From JAOAFZ01 sp964407325 (GTDB lineage: Bacteria > Patescibacteriota > Microgenomatia > UBA1406 > GWC2-37-13): 64,000 bases of DNA. Below, in pieces: positions 36,075 through 45,157 of the stretch (position 1 is its first letter; each line of letters begins with the position of its first letter). The stretch covers positions 1-64,000 of the forward strand of contig CAYOVA010000004.1 in NCBI GenBank assembly GCA_964407325.1, in the 5' to 3' direction. The notes below the pieces were generated by a model that ran no database searches, was not told the origin of the DNA, and saw only the letters and a program-made list of their open reading frames with translations. A program made the position numbers and the translations under genes.

Positions 36075-37094
36075 TTACGCACATATGCGAACAATTGTTG
36101 TACCAGTCACAGGAGGTATTGATTGTGTTGTATTTGTGCTAGATCCAGGAGTGGCAGCAACTGGAGAAGTTGTCGGAACGGGAGTTCCTCCAGCCAAACT
36201 CCTATGATTTTTCACATAAAACGTAATCAGGTTAAGCAGCAGCAACGGAAATGTTGAAACGGTGAGATAGCCTACACCGGTAAAGTTATCGGAAATGATA
36301 TTGGTGCAGAGCAACAATAGTAACCCTCCTACCACTCCTAACCACACTTGATGTTTTGGGAGGACAGGAGATGTTTTTGGTTCTGCAACCATGATAAATG
36401 CAAGGAAAACATACGAACTGGTAAAAAAGCTGATAAGGAAAGGAATAGGTTCAAGAGCCACATTGCGTATAAACACAGCGTATATCATATATCCACCAAC
36501 ATAAGTCAGGTAATAAATGGCCGCATGTTCAAGTTTTCTAAATCTACTGGCGGAGAAGATAAAGAACATAATAAAGAAAATTGACAGCATCCATAATAGT
36601 GGCATTTTTTCGGCAAAGGTAAAGAGAAAATCAGCGCCCCACCAGGATTCTATTGCAGGGAAGCGCAGAAAACCCATCCCAACAAGTGCCAAGGAAAGTA
36701 AATAGGACATATAAACTCCGAATGCTGCAGGATTGAATATTGGCTGTCCTTTATAACGCAGTAGTGACTTAAAGAACAGAGCCACTGCCACCGTTAACGG
36801 AAATACCCACCAGGGAGCGGTAGGATGAACTAAAAGGAATGTTATCGCGGTTGTTATTTCGACATGGAGGAAGTTTAAGTTCGGAATTTTTTTTGAATAA
36901 TAATTCCATATCCAGAAACCTTTTCCAACTACAAAGGCTGACACTAGGGCAAGAACGTAATTCATTCGCAAGCCAGGGGTCGTTTCATACACCATTAAAT
37001 CGATAACGGAGACAGTCAGAAAAGATAATAGTCCAATACAAAATAAAGATGTGGGATTTTTCCAGTTGCAGTATTTTTTCAGTTCTTGTATCAT
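36075..37094 (-). CDS. RnfD/NqrB-like membrane protein
   Basis: The 339-residue protein has about nine hydrophobic helices. It carries the family motifs KGQPIFNPAAFG and AFIMVAEPKTSP, known from NqrB and RnfD, the membrane subunits of Na+-translocating NADH:quinone oxidoreductase and the Rnf complex. The usual flavinylation SGAT motif is not obvious, and a Thr/Pro-rich tail ends the protein. No other Nqr or Rnf membrane subunit is in the window. It is divergent from the FMN-binding protein and ApbE genes. The start at 37094 (ATG) is preferred to TTG seven codons upstream. Confidence 0.75.
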   Translation of the reverse strand: MIQELKKYCNWKNPTSLFCIGLLSFLTVSVIDLMVYETTPGLRMNYVLALVSAFVVGKGFWIWNYYSKKIPNLNFLHVEITTAITFLLVHPTAPWWVFPLTVAVALFFKSLLRYKGQPIFNPAAFGVYMSYLLSLALVGMGFLRFPAIESWWGADFLFTFAEKMPLLWMLSIFFIMFFIFSASRFRKLEHAAIYYLTYVGGYMIYAVFIRNVALEPIPFLISFFTSSYVFLAFIMVAEPKTSPVLPKHQVWLGVVGGLLLLLCTNIISDNFTGVGYLTVSTFPLLLLNLITFYVKNHRSLAGGTPVPTTSPVAATPGSSTNTTQSIPPVTGTTIVRICA

Positions 37095-37163
37095 GGTCAG
37101 ATTACGTAAAGTCAACTTAACGTTGGGATAGTGATTTACATTACCAATTTAAACACAAAAAAT

Positions 37164-37688
37164 ATGCAAAATAAAGGACTTTTGATAGGAATCGCAGCTG
37201 TAGCGATTATTGGCATTGCAGCATTTGCCTTCAGTTCTCAGAATAAGCCAGCAAACCAGCAGGCGACCGGTACGACTCAAATGGAACAAACAGCACCCGC
37301 AGCAGGAACTCAAGAAAGCGGAACCACAAATAGTGGAGCAACTGGTAGCGAAAGTATGGCTGCTGACGACTCAAACTCCATGATGGCAGGAGAGTATAAG
37401 GACGGAACCTACTCAGCAACAGGAAATTACGTTTCACCAGCTGGACAGGAAGAAGTTGAGGTTGAATTAACTCTTGCCGACGGAGTTATCGAAGATGTAA
37501 CCTTTACCGGTAAAGCCACAAACGAAAAGAGTGTCTTTATGCAGGGCGTCTTTAGCGATAATTATAAGGCACTTGTTCAGGGTAAAAATATTGATGAAGT
37601 CCAGCTTGATAAGGTATCTGGATCGTCACTTACTCCAAAAGGTTTCATGGATGCTCTAGACAAAATCAAAACTGAAGCAAAAGGCTGA
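37164..37688 (+). CDS. Secreted FMN-binding domain protein
   Basis: The 174-residue protein has an N-terminal membrane segment (about 6-24), a long Ser/Thr/Gly-rich linker, and an FMN-binding domain like that of RnfG/NqrC. The C-terminal SGSSLTPKGF matches the site where ApbE attaches FMN to a Ser/Thr. It therefore probably carries covalent FMN outside the membrane and passes electrons. The apbE gene lies 19 nt downstream. Confidence 0.8.
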   Translation: MQNKGLLIGIAAVAIIGIAAFAFSSQNKPANQQATGTTQMEQTAPAAGTQESGTTNSGATGSESMAADDSNSMMAGEYKDGTYSATGNYVSPAGQEEVEVELTLADGVIEDVTFTGKATNEKSVFMQGVFSDNYKALVQGKNIDEVQLDKVSGSSLTPKGFMDALDKIKTEAKG

Positions 37689-37707
37689 TTGTGAGGTAGA
37701 ATAGGAC

Positions 37708-38580
37708 ATGTATTCATGGTCTTTTGATGGTATTGGAACAAAATGGGCAATAGATATTGCATCGGATGTTTCTGAGAAACAGGGTAATGAACTAAAACAA
37801 ATAGTTGAGGAAACTGTTGAGAAATTCGATGAATACTATTCCCGTTTTATTCCAGATTCGTTTGTTTCTTCATTAACGAAACGGAAAGGCATTATTGAGG
37901 TAGAAGAAGACTTTATTTCATTACTATGGTTGTATCTTCCGTTTTATCATCTTTCTAATGGCTTGTTTACACCGCTTGTAGGAAGTTTACTTGCAAGCGC
38001 AGGATACGATGAACAGTATTCGTTCCAGGAAAAAAAATTACAGGATGTACCGGTACTTACCGATGTCGTTGAAGTTGTTGACCCGGTACATATTGACTTA
38101 AAACAGCCTGCATTATTCGATTTTGGAGCAATAGGGAAAGGTTTTTTAATTGATAAAGTAGCCCAGGTTATACAGCAAACTGGTATCGCAGACTATACAG
38201 TAGACGCCGGGGGAGATATTGTGTACAAAACGACTCATCAAAAAGAGTTGCGAGTTGGATTAGAGCATCCGTATGATCTTTCTAAAGTGATTGGAACGGT
38301 AAATCTTAACAACCAGGCAATTTGCGGTTCAGCAGGAAACAGAAGAAAATGGGGACGGTTTCACCATATAATTAATCCAAAAACAAAGGAATCTCCGGAA
38401 GAAATTGTAGCTGTTTGGGTTATTGCAGATAGATGCGCCATTGCAGATGGGCTATCTACGTGTCTCTTTTTTGTACCTCCGGATACCCTGCAAAAACAAT
38501 TTTCCTTTCAGTACTTGATTATTAAAAAGAAAGGTACAGCAAGCTATTCTAAGGACCTCCCAATTACCCTTTTTGTGTAA
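37708..38580 (+). CDS. apbE: FAD:protein FMN transferase ApbE
   Basis: ApbE moves FMN from FAD to a Thr or Ser of target proteins. The 290-residue protein shows the family signatures GAIGKGFLIDKV, VDAGGDI and the C-terminal HHIINPKT. No lipoprotein signal is visible, so it may act in the cytoplasm or be exported by other means. TAGAAT lies 5 nt before the ATG. Its likely target is the FMN-binding protein encoded just upstream. Confidence 0.88.
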   Translation: MYSWSFDGIGTKWAIDIASDVSEKQGNELKQIVEETVEKFDEYYSRFIPDSFVSSLTKRKGIIEVEEDFISLLWLYLPFYHLSNGLFTPLVGSLLASAGYDEQYSFQEKKLQDVPVLTDVVEVVDPVHIDLKQPALFDFGAIGKGFLIDKVAQVIQQTGIADYTVDAGGDIVYKTTHQKELRVGLEHPYDLSKVIGTVNLNNQAICGSAGNRRKWGRFHHIINPKTKESPEEIVAVWVIADRCAIADGLSTCLFFVPPDTLQKQFSFQYLIIKKKGTASYSKDLPITLFV

Positions 38581-38583
38581 CTG

Positions 38584-38731
38584 TTGACAATAGCGTACCA
38601 CTAAATTAATATACGAATTATGGTTGCCCCCAAGCTATCCATTATTATTACCACCATTACCCCGTTCAACGGGCGGTAGTAATAGTATACACTTTTACAC
38701 GAATCCGCCCCGAGAAGGGCGGTTTTTTTTT
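38584..38731 (+). promoter_or_regulatory. Threonine operon attenuator
   Basis: Promoter: TTGACA (38584-38589), 17-bp spacer, TAATAT (38607-38612), start near 38619. A leader peptide (38620-38679) contains Ile and Thr codons. Pairings: 1:2 hairpin 38647-38664 with 38670-38683; antiterminator GGGCGG (38671-38676) with CCGCCC (38705-38710); terminator CCGCCC with GGGCGG (38717-38722), then nine T. The layout is that of the E. coli thr attenuator: stalling at Ile or Thr codons would free region 2 and prevent termination. Confidence 0.88.
38620..38679 (+). CDS. thrL: Thr/Ile leader peptide
   Basis: The 19-residue peptide MVAPKLSIIITTITPFNGR has four Ile and three Thr codons in a run of seven (ATT ATT ATT ACC ACC ATT ACC), as in E. 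coli thrL. It begins about where transcription starts and is therefore leaderless. The final codons form region 2 of the attenuator. Confidence 0.85.
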   Translation: MVAPKLSIIITTITPFNGR

Positions 38732-38823
38732 GGCTAAGTTTCGAAAACTAAGTGAGGATTACTTAGCCATATACCCGAAGGATGCTTGGGCAAGTGTCTG
38801 AATTATTATCAGTTTCTAATCAT

Positions 38824-39720
38824 ATGAATGTTTTCAAATTTGGTGGCACTTCATTAGGAGATGCCAACAAGATACTTCATGTGGCTCAATTAGTTAAGTC
38901 ACATGCAAACAATTCAAAAGTTATTGTTGTTGTGTCTGCTATGGCAGGAGTTACCGACAAGCTAATTGATATTGTTTCTCTCCACACATCCGGGCAAACC
39001 ACTCAAAGAGATTCTCAGGTTCGGGAATTTATAACCTTCCATAAACAAACCTTGCGCGATTTACAACTGGATATCGACTTGTATGATCAAGCTGAACCAG
39101 TATTGGAAAACATGGTAATGGCTTTCAAAAAGGAGATACATCGCATGAAACAGACACTTCACGCCTATGAGTACGACTTTATCGTTTCCTATGGAGAACG
39201 GTTAAGCGCATTTCTGGTAAGTAAAGCTCTCCAGAATCTGAATGTAAAAAGCCACCATATTTTTGGAAGCGATGTAATTTTTGCTTCTGCCGATTTTGGG
39301 AATGCTACTGCACTTCTTCCCGAATCAAAGCGTAAATGTGAAAACGTGTTGGTGCCTTTGCTGAAACGTGGAGAAGTGCCCGTAGTTACCGGTTTCTTTG
39401 GTGCCACTGAATGCGGACATATCGCTATTTTTGGAAGAGGGGGATCCGATTATTCTGCAGCAGTTATCGCAGCGCTTATGAAAGCAGACTCGCTCACAGT
39501 GTGGAAAGAAGTCGATGGAGTTTTTACTTCTGATCCACTCAAAAATGCCGATGCACAGCTGCTGGAATACTTGAGCTATGAAGCAGCTGCGGCAATGGCC
39601 CGTGCAGGAGCAAAAGTGCTCCACCCCGAAACAATGGAGCCTGTGCGTGATTTACAAATTCCGGTGCATGTGCGCAATACATTTAATCCAGAACTCCCGG
39701 GTACAAAAATTCACAATTAA
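38824..39720 (+). CDS. Aspartate kinase without ACT domains
   Basis: This enzyme makes aspartyl phosphate, the first step to threonine, methionine and lysine. It contains the catalytic amino-acid-kinase domain only: FKFGGTSLGD at the N-terminus, SYGERLSA, and FGRGGSDYSA (nucleotide binding). It ends at residue 298 without the C-terminal ACT domains that mediate feedback inhibition in LysC and ThrA. The start at 38824 is set by the conserved MNVFKFGG; an upstream ATG at 38782 would add 14 residues of no homology. It is the first gene after the threonine attenuator. Confidence 0.9.
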   Translation: MNVFKFGGTSLGDANKILHVAQLVKSHANNSKVIVVVSAMAGVTDKLIDIVSLHTSGQTTQRDSQVREFITFHKQTLRDLQLDIDLYDQAEPVLENMVMAFKKEIHRMKQTLHAYEYDFIVSYGERLSAFLVSKALQNLNVKSHHIFGSDVIFASADFGNATALLPESKRKCENVLVPLLKRGEVPVVTGFFGATECGHIAIFGRGGSDYSAAVIAALMKADSLTVWKEVDGVFTSDPLKNADAQLLEYLSYEAAAAMARAGAKVLHPETMEPVRDLQIPVHVRNTFNPELPGTKIHN

Positions 39721-39722
39721 CT

Positions 39723-40757
39723 ATGAAGACATTTAAAATAATCCATCTCGGCCTGGGAAATGTGGGGAAAGAACTGGCAAAACAACTATTCTCCCAACAA
39801 AAGCATTTTCAGGAAAAATACAGTGTAGAGCTCCAGTATGTTGCCTGCTTTTCATCAAAAGGTGGCATTACCGGAAATCCATTATCAATAGAACAGGTAC
39901 TCCAATTTCCGGAAAACTCCCAGCAAGTTTCAGTGTTAGACATTGTAAAAGAATCAGATTCTTCTACTATTCTTATTGATACAACAAGCTCAACGGAAAC
40001 GATTCCTACTATGAAATCGGTCCTGGAAAAAGGAGGCTATGTTGTTATGGCCAATAAAAAACCCTTTTCATCCGACTATAAACACTTTTCTGACATCTAC
40101 CTAGCCTATCCGGGACATGTCTTTTTTGAAACAACCGTAGGTGCCGGACTTCCCATTATTCGACCTCTTATGTATCTTGTCGATAGTGGTGATACTATGA
40201 ATGCGGTAGAAGGATGTTTTAGCGGTACGCTTGGATATCTTTGTTCGCAGTTGGAAGCAGGAGTTTCTTACTCTCAGGCCGTCCAAACAGCAAAAGATTT
40301 CGGATATACAGAACCGGATCCTCGGGATGACTTGTCGGGAATGGACGTGGCTAGAAAAGCACTTATTCTTGCACGAGTCTGTGGACTTGAGAAGGAACTT
40401 TCAGATATCCACGTACATCCACTGTACGATGAAGCGCTTTCTTCTCTGTCTGTTGAAGAGTTTATGAAAGAACTTGAAAAAGAAAACATAAAGTATTCCC
40501 AAATGTTTCGGCAAGCAATGGAAAAGGGAAGCACGTATCGTTATGTTGCTTCAATAACTCAAAATAGTATTACCGTCGGCCTAAAAAAAGTCCCAAAACA
40601 GTCACCTCTTGGAACTTTGAATGGTCCCGAAAACAAGGTCGTTATTCAAACTGAACGCTATAACCATCCTCTTGTTGTGCAAGGACCTGGCGCAGGGGCA
40701 GCGGTAACAGCAGCGGGGTTGTGCAGCGATATATTAGCCATTGTTACACCACAATGA
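39723..40757 (+). CDS. hom: Homoserine dehydrogenase
   Basis: This enzyme reduces aspartate semialdehyde to homoserine. It has the NAD(P)-binding GLGNVG (10-15), ANKKP, the catalytic region TVGAGLPII and EGCFSGTLGYL, and GYTEPDPRDDLSGMDVARK. At 344 residues it lacks a C-terminal ACT domain. The gene follows the kinase by 2 nt, and its TGA overlaps the asd start by 4 nt. Confidence 0.93.
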   Translation: MKTFKIIHLGLGNVGKELAKQLFSQQKHFQEKYSVELQYVACFSSKGGITGNPLSIEQVLQFPENSQQVSVLDIVKESDSSTILIDTTSSTETIPTMKSVLEKGGYVVMANKKPFSSDYKHFSDIYLAYPGHVFFETTVGAGLPIIRPLMYLVDSGDTMNAVEGCFSGTLGYLCSQLEAGVSYSQAVQTAKDFGYTEPDPRDDLSGMDVARKALILARVCGLEKELSDIHVHPLYDEALSSLSVEEFMKELEKENIKYSQMFRQAMEKGSTYRYVASITQNSITVGLKKVPKQSPLGTLNGPENKVVIQTERYNHPLVVQGPGAGAAVTAAGLCSDILAIVTPQ

Positions 40758-41839
40758 AACAATACAAAGTAGGCATACTCGGCGCAACAGGCACAGTAGG
40801 CCAACGATTCATAACACTACTGGAAACTCATCCGTGGTTTTCCGTTACTGCTGTTGCAGCTTCACCACGATCTGCGGGGAAAATGTATGCTGAAGCGGTT
40901 GGAAAGCGCTGGCAATCTGATTCATCAATCCCACCATCAATCGCAAACCTGGTAGTACTTGATGTCGAAGAAGAAAAGAAGAGAATGTCGCAAACTGCTG
41001 ATTTTGTATTCTCGGCACTGGATTTGGAGAAAACGGAAATCAAAAGAATTGAAGAAGATTATGCCAGTCTAGATATGCCGGTAATATCAAATAACTCTGC
41101 CCACCGCTGGACGGGTGACGTACCAATGCTCATTCCGGAGGTGAATGCTGAGCATATTCACGTAATCGATGTCCAAAGAAAAAACCGCGGATGGAAAAAA
41201 GGGTTTATCACGGTAAAGCCCAATTGCTCAATCCAGTCCTATGTAATTATCTTAAATGCTCTTAACCAATTTGAGCCTCAAGATGTATTCGTAACCAGTT
41301 TACAAGCACTATCTGGTGCGGGAAAAACGTTTCACACCTGGCCTGAGATGGTAGATAACGTAATTCCATTTATCGCGGGAGAAGAAGAAAAATCCGAAAA
41401 AGAACCGGGGAAGATATGGGCATCAGTTGATGTGACAGAATCTGAACCGTTTACTATCGCGCCCACTCCCGTTATCTCCGCAACGTGTATTCGAGTGCCG
41501 GTTCTAGATGGCCATATGGCGAATGTAGCAGTCAGATTTAAACGTAACCCGCAAAAGCAGGATATTATACAGGCTATAGAGAACTACGTTTCTCCCATAC
41601 ATTCTATGAACCTCCCGTCGGCACCAAAAAAACTTATTCAGTACTTGCCAGATGAAAACCGACCGCAAACGAAAATAGATCGTGATTATGAACACGGGAT
41701 GGGAATATCGATGGGAAGACTGCAACAAGATACCTTCTTTGACTGGAAGTTTATAGCCCTTTCCCACAATACTATTCGCGGAGCGGCAGGTGGAGCAATA
41801 CTCACAGCAGAATTACTTGTTAAGAAAGGATATTTATGA
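40754..41839 (+). CDS. asd: Aspartate-semialdehyde dehydrogenase
   Basis: This enzyme reduces aspartyl phosphate to the semialdehyde. It has GATGTVGQ for NADP binding and catalytic C158 in KPNCSIQ. The motif and the 361-residue length match the archaeal/fungal-type enzyme rather than the E. coli type. The start at 40754 follows from the 4-nt overlap and the conserved MKQYKVGILGATG. Its stop overlaps the next gene by 4 nt. Confidence 0.92.
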   Translation: MKQYKVGILGATGTVGQRFITLLETHPWFSVTAVAASPRSAGKMYAEAVGKRWQSDSSIPPSIANLVVLDVEEEKKRMSQTADFVFSALDLEKTEIKRIEEDYASLDMPVISNNSAHRWTGDVPMLIPEVNAEHIHVIDVQRKNRGWKKGFITVKPNCSIQSYVIILNALNQFEPQDVFVTSLQALSGAGKTFHTWPEMVDNVIPFIAGEEEKSEKEPGKIWASVDVTESEPFTIAPTPVISATCIRVPVLDGHMANVAVRFKRNPQKQDIIQAIENYVSPIHSMNLPSAPKKLIQYLPDENRPQTKIDRDYEHGMGISMGRLQQDTFFDWKFIALSHNTIRGAAGGAILTAELLVKKGYL

Positions 41840-42459
41840 TACTAACGCTTATCGGCATGTCAAATGTCGGGAAAACATACTGGTCAGAACGGCTTGTGAG
41901 CGAACATGGTTTTATTCATTTTAGTTGTGATGCTCTTATTGAGGAAAAATTGCATGACCAGCTGGTACAGTTAGGGTACAAGGGTATTACCGATATGGCA
42001 AAATGGATGGGTTTCCCCTACGAGGACCGATACAGACAAACTAGCTCCCGTTATTTAGAACTTGAGAAGAGTACAATGTTGGAAATAATTGGCTCTGCAC
42101 AAAAAGCACCTCCCACGGCTAATCTAGTTATCGATACAACAGGGAGTGTTATTTACACCGGAGTCGAAATAATGAACAAATTAAAATCCATTTCCAAAGT
42201 AATGTATCTGGATACACCCGAAGAGGAACAGGAGCAAATGTTCAAATCGTTTATTGCAGAACCAAAACCAGTTATCTGGGGCAACTCGTTTCGCATTTCA
42301 AAAGGAGAGGATACTATGTCCGCTCTCTCACAAAGTTATAAAGAACTGTTAGCATTTAGAACTCAGCAGTATAAAAAACACGCTCATGTTACGGTTCCCT
42401 TCCACGAGTTTCGCCACGCATCCTTTTCCGTTAATAGCTTGTTATCATATGCCTTATGA
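41836..42459 (+). CDS. P-loop kinase, candidate homoserine kinase
   Basis: The 207-residue protein begins with a P-loop (GMSNVGKT, 7-14) and resembles shikimate kinase-type small-molecule kinases, with SCDALIEEKL taking the place of the shikimate kinase Walker-adjacent acidic residues. It is embedded by 4-nt overlaps between asd and thrC, exactly where homoserine kinase is needed. No GHMP-type ThrB gene occurs in the window. It may phosphorylate homoserine. True shikimate kinase is the alternative, but no aromatic pathway genes are near. Confidence 0.75.
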   Translation: MILTLIGMSNVGKTYWSERLVSEHGFIHFSCDALIEEKLHDQLVQLGYKGITDMAKWMGFPYEDRYRQTSSRYLELEKSTMLEIIGSAQKAPPTANLVIDTTGSVIYTGVEIMNKLKSISKVMYLDTPEEEQEQMFKSFIAEPKPVIWGNSFRISKGEDTMSALSQSYKELLAFRTQQYKKHAHVTVPFHEFRHASFSVNSLLSYAL

Positions 42460-43739
42460 AACTTCCATTTGCTCTTGAGTCGGTCGAATCCCATATACAT
42501 TTTCCTGCAGATGCAATTAGATATCGCGCAGATAATGGTGAAATTCTCGAGGTGAACCATTCCTTTGATACGACTATTTCCGGAGACCAATACAAAGAGC
42601 TGTTTACAAAAAGACTGGCATCTTTTACACCCCAGGACAGAAGCGGAATCTGGCGGTACAGGGAGCTGGTACTTCCCATTCCCGAACAGTGTATTGTTAG
42701 CAAACCGGAAGGAAATACCAATCTCTATAGCGTAGGAAAACAGGAACAAAGCGGTTTCCGTATAATCGGTAATTACTGTAATGTTGATACATTGTATCTT
42801 AAACACGAAGGAGAAAATCCAACGGGAAGTTTTAAAGACAGGGGAATGACAGTAGGGATTAGCATGGCACACTTTTTTGGCGCAAAAGCAGTGGCCTGTG
42901 CTTCAACCGGCAATACATCTGCTTCGCTTGCTTCCTACGCAGCGCAAGCGGGGATGAAGTGCTTTGTATTTATACCGGAAGGAAAAATTTCCTCGAGTAA
43001 ACTGTCGCAATCCATGGCTTATGGCGCAGTTACTGTGCAAGTCGATGGCGATTTTGACATGGCAATGCAACTAGTTGAAGAAGTGTGTGATAAGCTCACC
43101 ATTTATCTATTAAATTCAGTAAATCCGTTTCGTATCGAAGGGCAGAAAACAATCGCCTTTGAATTGCTGCAACAATTAGATTGGACAGTACCCGACTGGA
43201 TTGTGCTACCAGGTGGGAACCTGGGCAACACTTCTGCTATCGGAAAGGCATTACGTGAATTAAAGCAGCTGGGAATTATTAGCAAAATGCCGCGAGTCGC
43301 TACCATTCAAGCGGAAGGTGCAAATCCGTTTTACAAGAGCTATACAACAGGCTTTAAAACCTACTCTCCCGTTAAAGCAGAAACGGTGGCAACCGCTATT
43401 CGCATAGGAAATCCTATAAGCTTTATTAAAGCCAGAAAAACTATCGAAGAAACAAATGGTGTTGTTGAACAGGTTTCCGATGAGGAAATTCTCAAGGCCA
43501 AGGCAGTTATCGATAACGCTGGCATTGGCTGCGAGCCTGCGTCTGCTACAACCGTTGCAGGTATAAAAAAACTGGTACAGGCGGGACACATCAAGAGTTC
43601 GGAAACTGTCGCCGGTATTCTTACCGGGCACGTGTTAAAAGACCCTGACAATTCATTAAATGCTCACCAGAATGCCTCTTTTGTAAAAGTAAAAGCGGAC
43701 GCGGCCACAATTGCAGCTGAGGTAGAAAGATACCTGTAA
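42456..43739 (+). CDS. thrC: Threonine synthase
   Basis: This PLP enzyme converts O-phosphohomoserine to threonine. The Schiff-base lysine is K127 in NPTGSFKDRG; the phosphate-binding loop PGGNLGN and the substrate loop STGNTSAS are present. At 427 residues it fits the larger threonine synthase class. It is the last gene of the attenuator-controlled operon and overlaps the kinase gene by 4 nt. Confidence 0.94.
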   Translation: MKLPFALESVESHIHFPADAIRYRADNGEILEVNHSFDTTISGDQYKELFTKRLASFTPQDRSGIWRYRELVLPIPEQCIVSKPEGNTNLYSVGKQEQSGFRIIGNYCNVDTLYLKHEGENPTGSFKDRGMTVGISMAHFFGAKAVACASTGNTSASLASYAAQAGMKCFVFIPEGKISSSKLSQSMAYGAVTVQVDGDFDMAMQLVEEVCDKLTIYLLNSVNPFRIEGQKTIAFELLQQLDWTVPDWIVLPGGNLGNTSAIGKALRELKQLGIISKMPRVATIQAEGANPFYKSYTTGFKTYSPVKAETVATAIRIGNPISFIKARKTIEETNGVVEQVSDEEILKAKAVIDNAGIGCEPASATTVAGIKKLVQAGHIKSSETVAGILTGHVLKDPDNSLNAHQNASFVKVKADAATIAAEVERYL

Positions 43740-43756
43740 AACAGGTATAACATACT

Positions 43757-45121
43757 ATGCTGTATCTCTTGGCACTTGCGGGTGTAATTGCACTTTTTTT
43801 AGTGCTGAAACTCCATGATTGTGCGTATTTGATTTCAGATACCAATGGATACATCTACTATGCCCAACTGATACTGGAAGGAAAACTGCTTTACAAGGAC
43901 CTGTTTTTAACTAATCTTCCTTTTACACCGTATCTTCACACTTTGTATCTGGTACTGTTTCGATGGAAACCAGAGCTTATTTTTGCTACTGCAAGCATCG
44001 AAGCTGCTCTTGTTGGCGTTGTAATCTACTTTGCCGTTGGTCGTAACGCAGAAGAGAGAATTTTCGGTTTGCTTGCTGCATGTAGTTATTTGTTTAGCTT
44101 AACGGTAATGGCTTCCAGTAATCATCAAACAGGGGTGTATTTTGCTTCTTTATGCGCTACAGCAGCCTATTATTTGTATATGCGAAAGCGCTATCTTAAT
44201 GCAGGCATATTGCTGGGAGTAGCATTTATGACAAAAGGCTATTTTATTCCTGTCGTGTGTGCTTTTTTCCTGTACGATCTTCTTAAACGGAAAGTAAAAG
44301 TGCTGCAAATGGGAATTGGCTTTGCCGGAACCGCACTCATTATTATGCTACCGACTCTGATATATGCCTTTCCTGAACTTCTCCAACAAGTATTTGGCTA
44401 TTCGGTCGGGAGGGCCCAAGGTATACCCAAATTACCTGTAATTGGATTTTTTATGCAACGGGATTGGTTTCTTTCCTTATCCGCTATTGCAGGATTTGTA
44501 TATGCGCGCAAAATACCCTTGGTAGCTATGATAATCGGTTTTTCATTTCTGTTTTTGCTGTGGTACAAAGATGTGTACCTACTTTACTTTAATATGTTTA
44601 TCCCGTTTGCGGCAATTGCTGGAGGGGAAACCATAAAATTGCTTGCCCGGAAATTTGAAAAACCGGTAGTACTTATAGTGTTCTCGGTGCTTGTCGGGTG
44701 TTCCAGCTTACTTGCGATATCTTCCTACTTGGGAGTATTTAGCCAGCTCCAAAAAATCCGCCATACTGCGCAAATAGTACAAACTATTCAAAAATATAAT
44801 CCTGATTTTTTGTATGGCGATCCAGAAATTGCTCCACTGTTCCAATTCCTGACTGGTGTTCCCCCTCTGGAAGGGATAGTTGACACAAACGCAAATCTCT
44901 TTCGAGTGGGCAAATACAATGCAAAAGAATTGTCACAAAAAGCTGCTTCTTCAAAAACAATGATAGTGAGTTTAGGGGTTGAATATCCTGAAATCACAAA
45001 ATCTGTAGTCACTGATATGTTTGATGAAGAAATAATAACGAAACACTGCAAACTTGTGGCATCGTACCCGGTTATTTCGGAAGGAGGAATAAACCGGATC
45101 AACCTAAGTCGGTGTTTCTAG
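43757..45121 (+). CDS. GT-C-type integral membrane protein
   Basis: The 454-residue protein has about ten hydrophobic helices and an early loop with acidic residues (SDTNGYIYYAQLILEGKLLYKD), as in polyprenyl-phosphate mannosyltransferase-like GT-C enzymes. The C-terminal 110 residues are probably outside the membrane. Donor and acceptor are unknown. TATAAC lies 5 nt before the ATG, so it is probably separate from the threonine operon. Confidence 0.7.
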   Translation: MLYLLALAGVIALFLVLKLHDCAYLISDTNGYIYYAQLILEGKLLYKDLFLTNLPFTPYLHTLYLVLFRWKPELIFATASIEAALVGVVIYFAVGRNAEERIFGLLAACSYLFSLTVMASSNHQTGVYFASLCATAAYYLYMRKRYLNAGILLGVAFMTKGYFIPVVCAFFLYDLLKRKVKVLQMGIGFAGTALIIMLPTLIYAFPELLQQVFGYSVGRAQGIPKLPVIGFFMQRDWFLSLSAIAGFVYARKIPLVAMIIGFSFLFLLWYKDVYLLYFNMFIPFAAIAGGETIKLLARKFEKPVVLIVFSVLVGCSSLLAISSYLGVFSQLQKIRHTAQIVQTIQKYNPDFLYGDPEIAPLFQFLTGVPPLEGIVDTNANLFRVGKYNAKELSQKAASSKTMIVSLGVEYPEITKSVVTDMFDEEIITKHCKLVASYPVISEGGINRINLSRCF

Positions 45122-45157
45122 TTTGTTGAACAGGCAAGTTGCATATATAATACCCTT

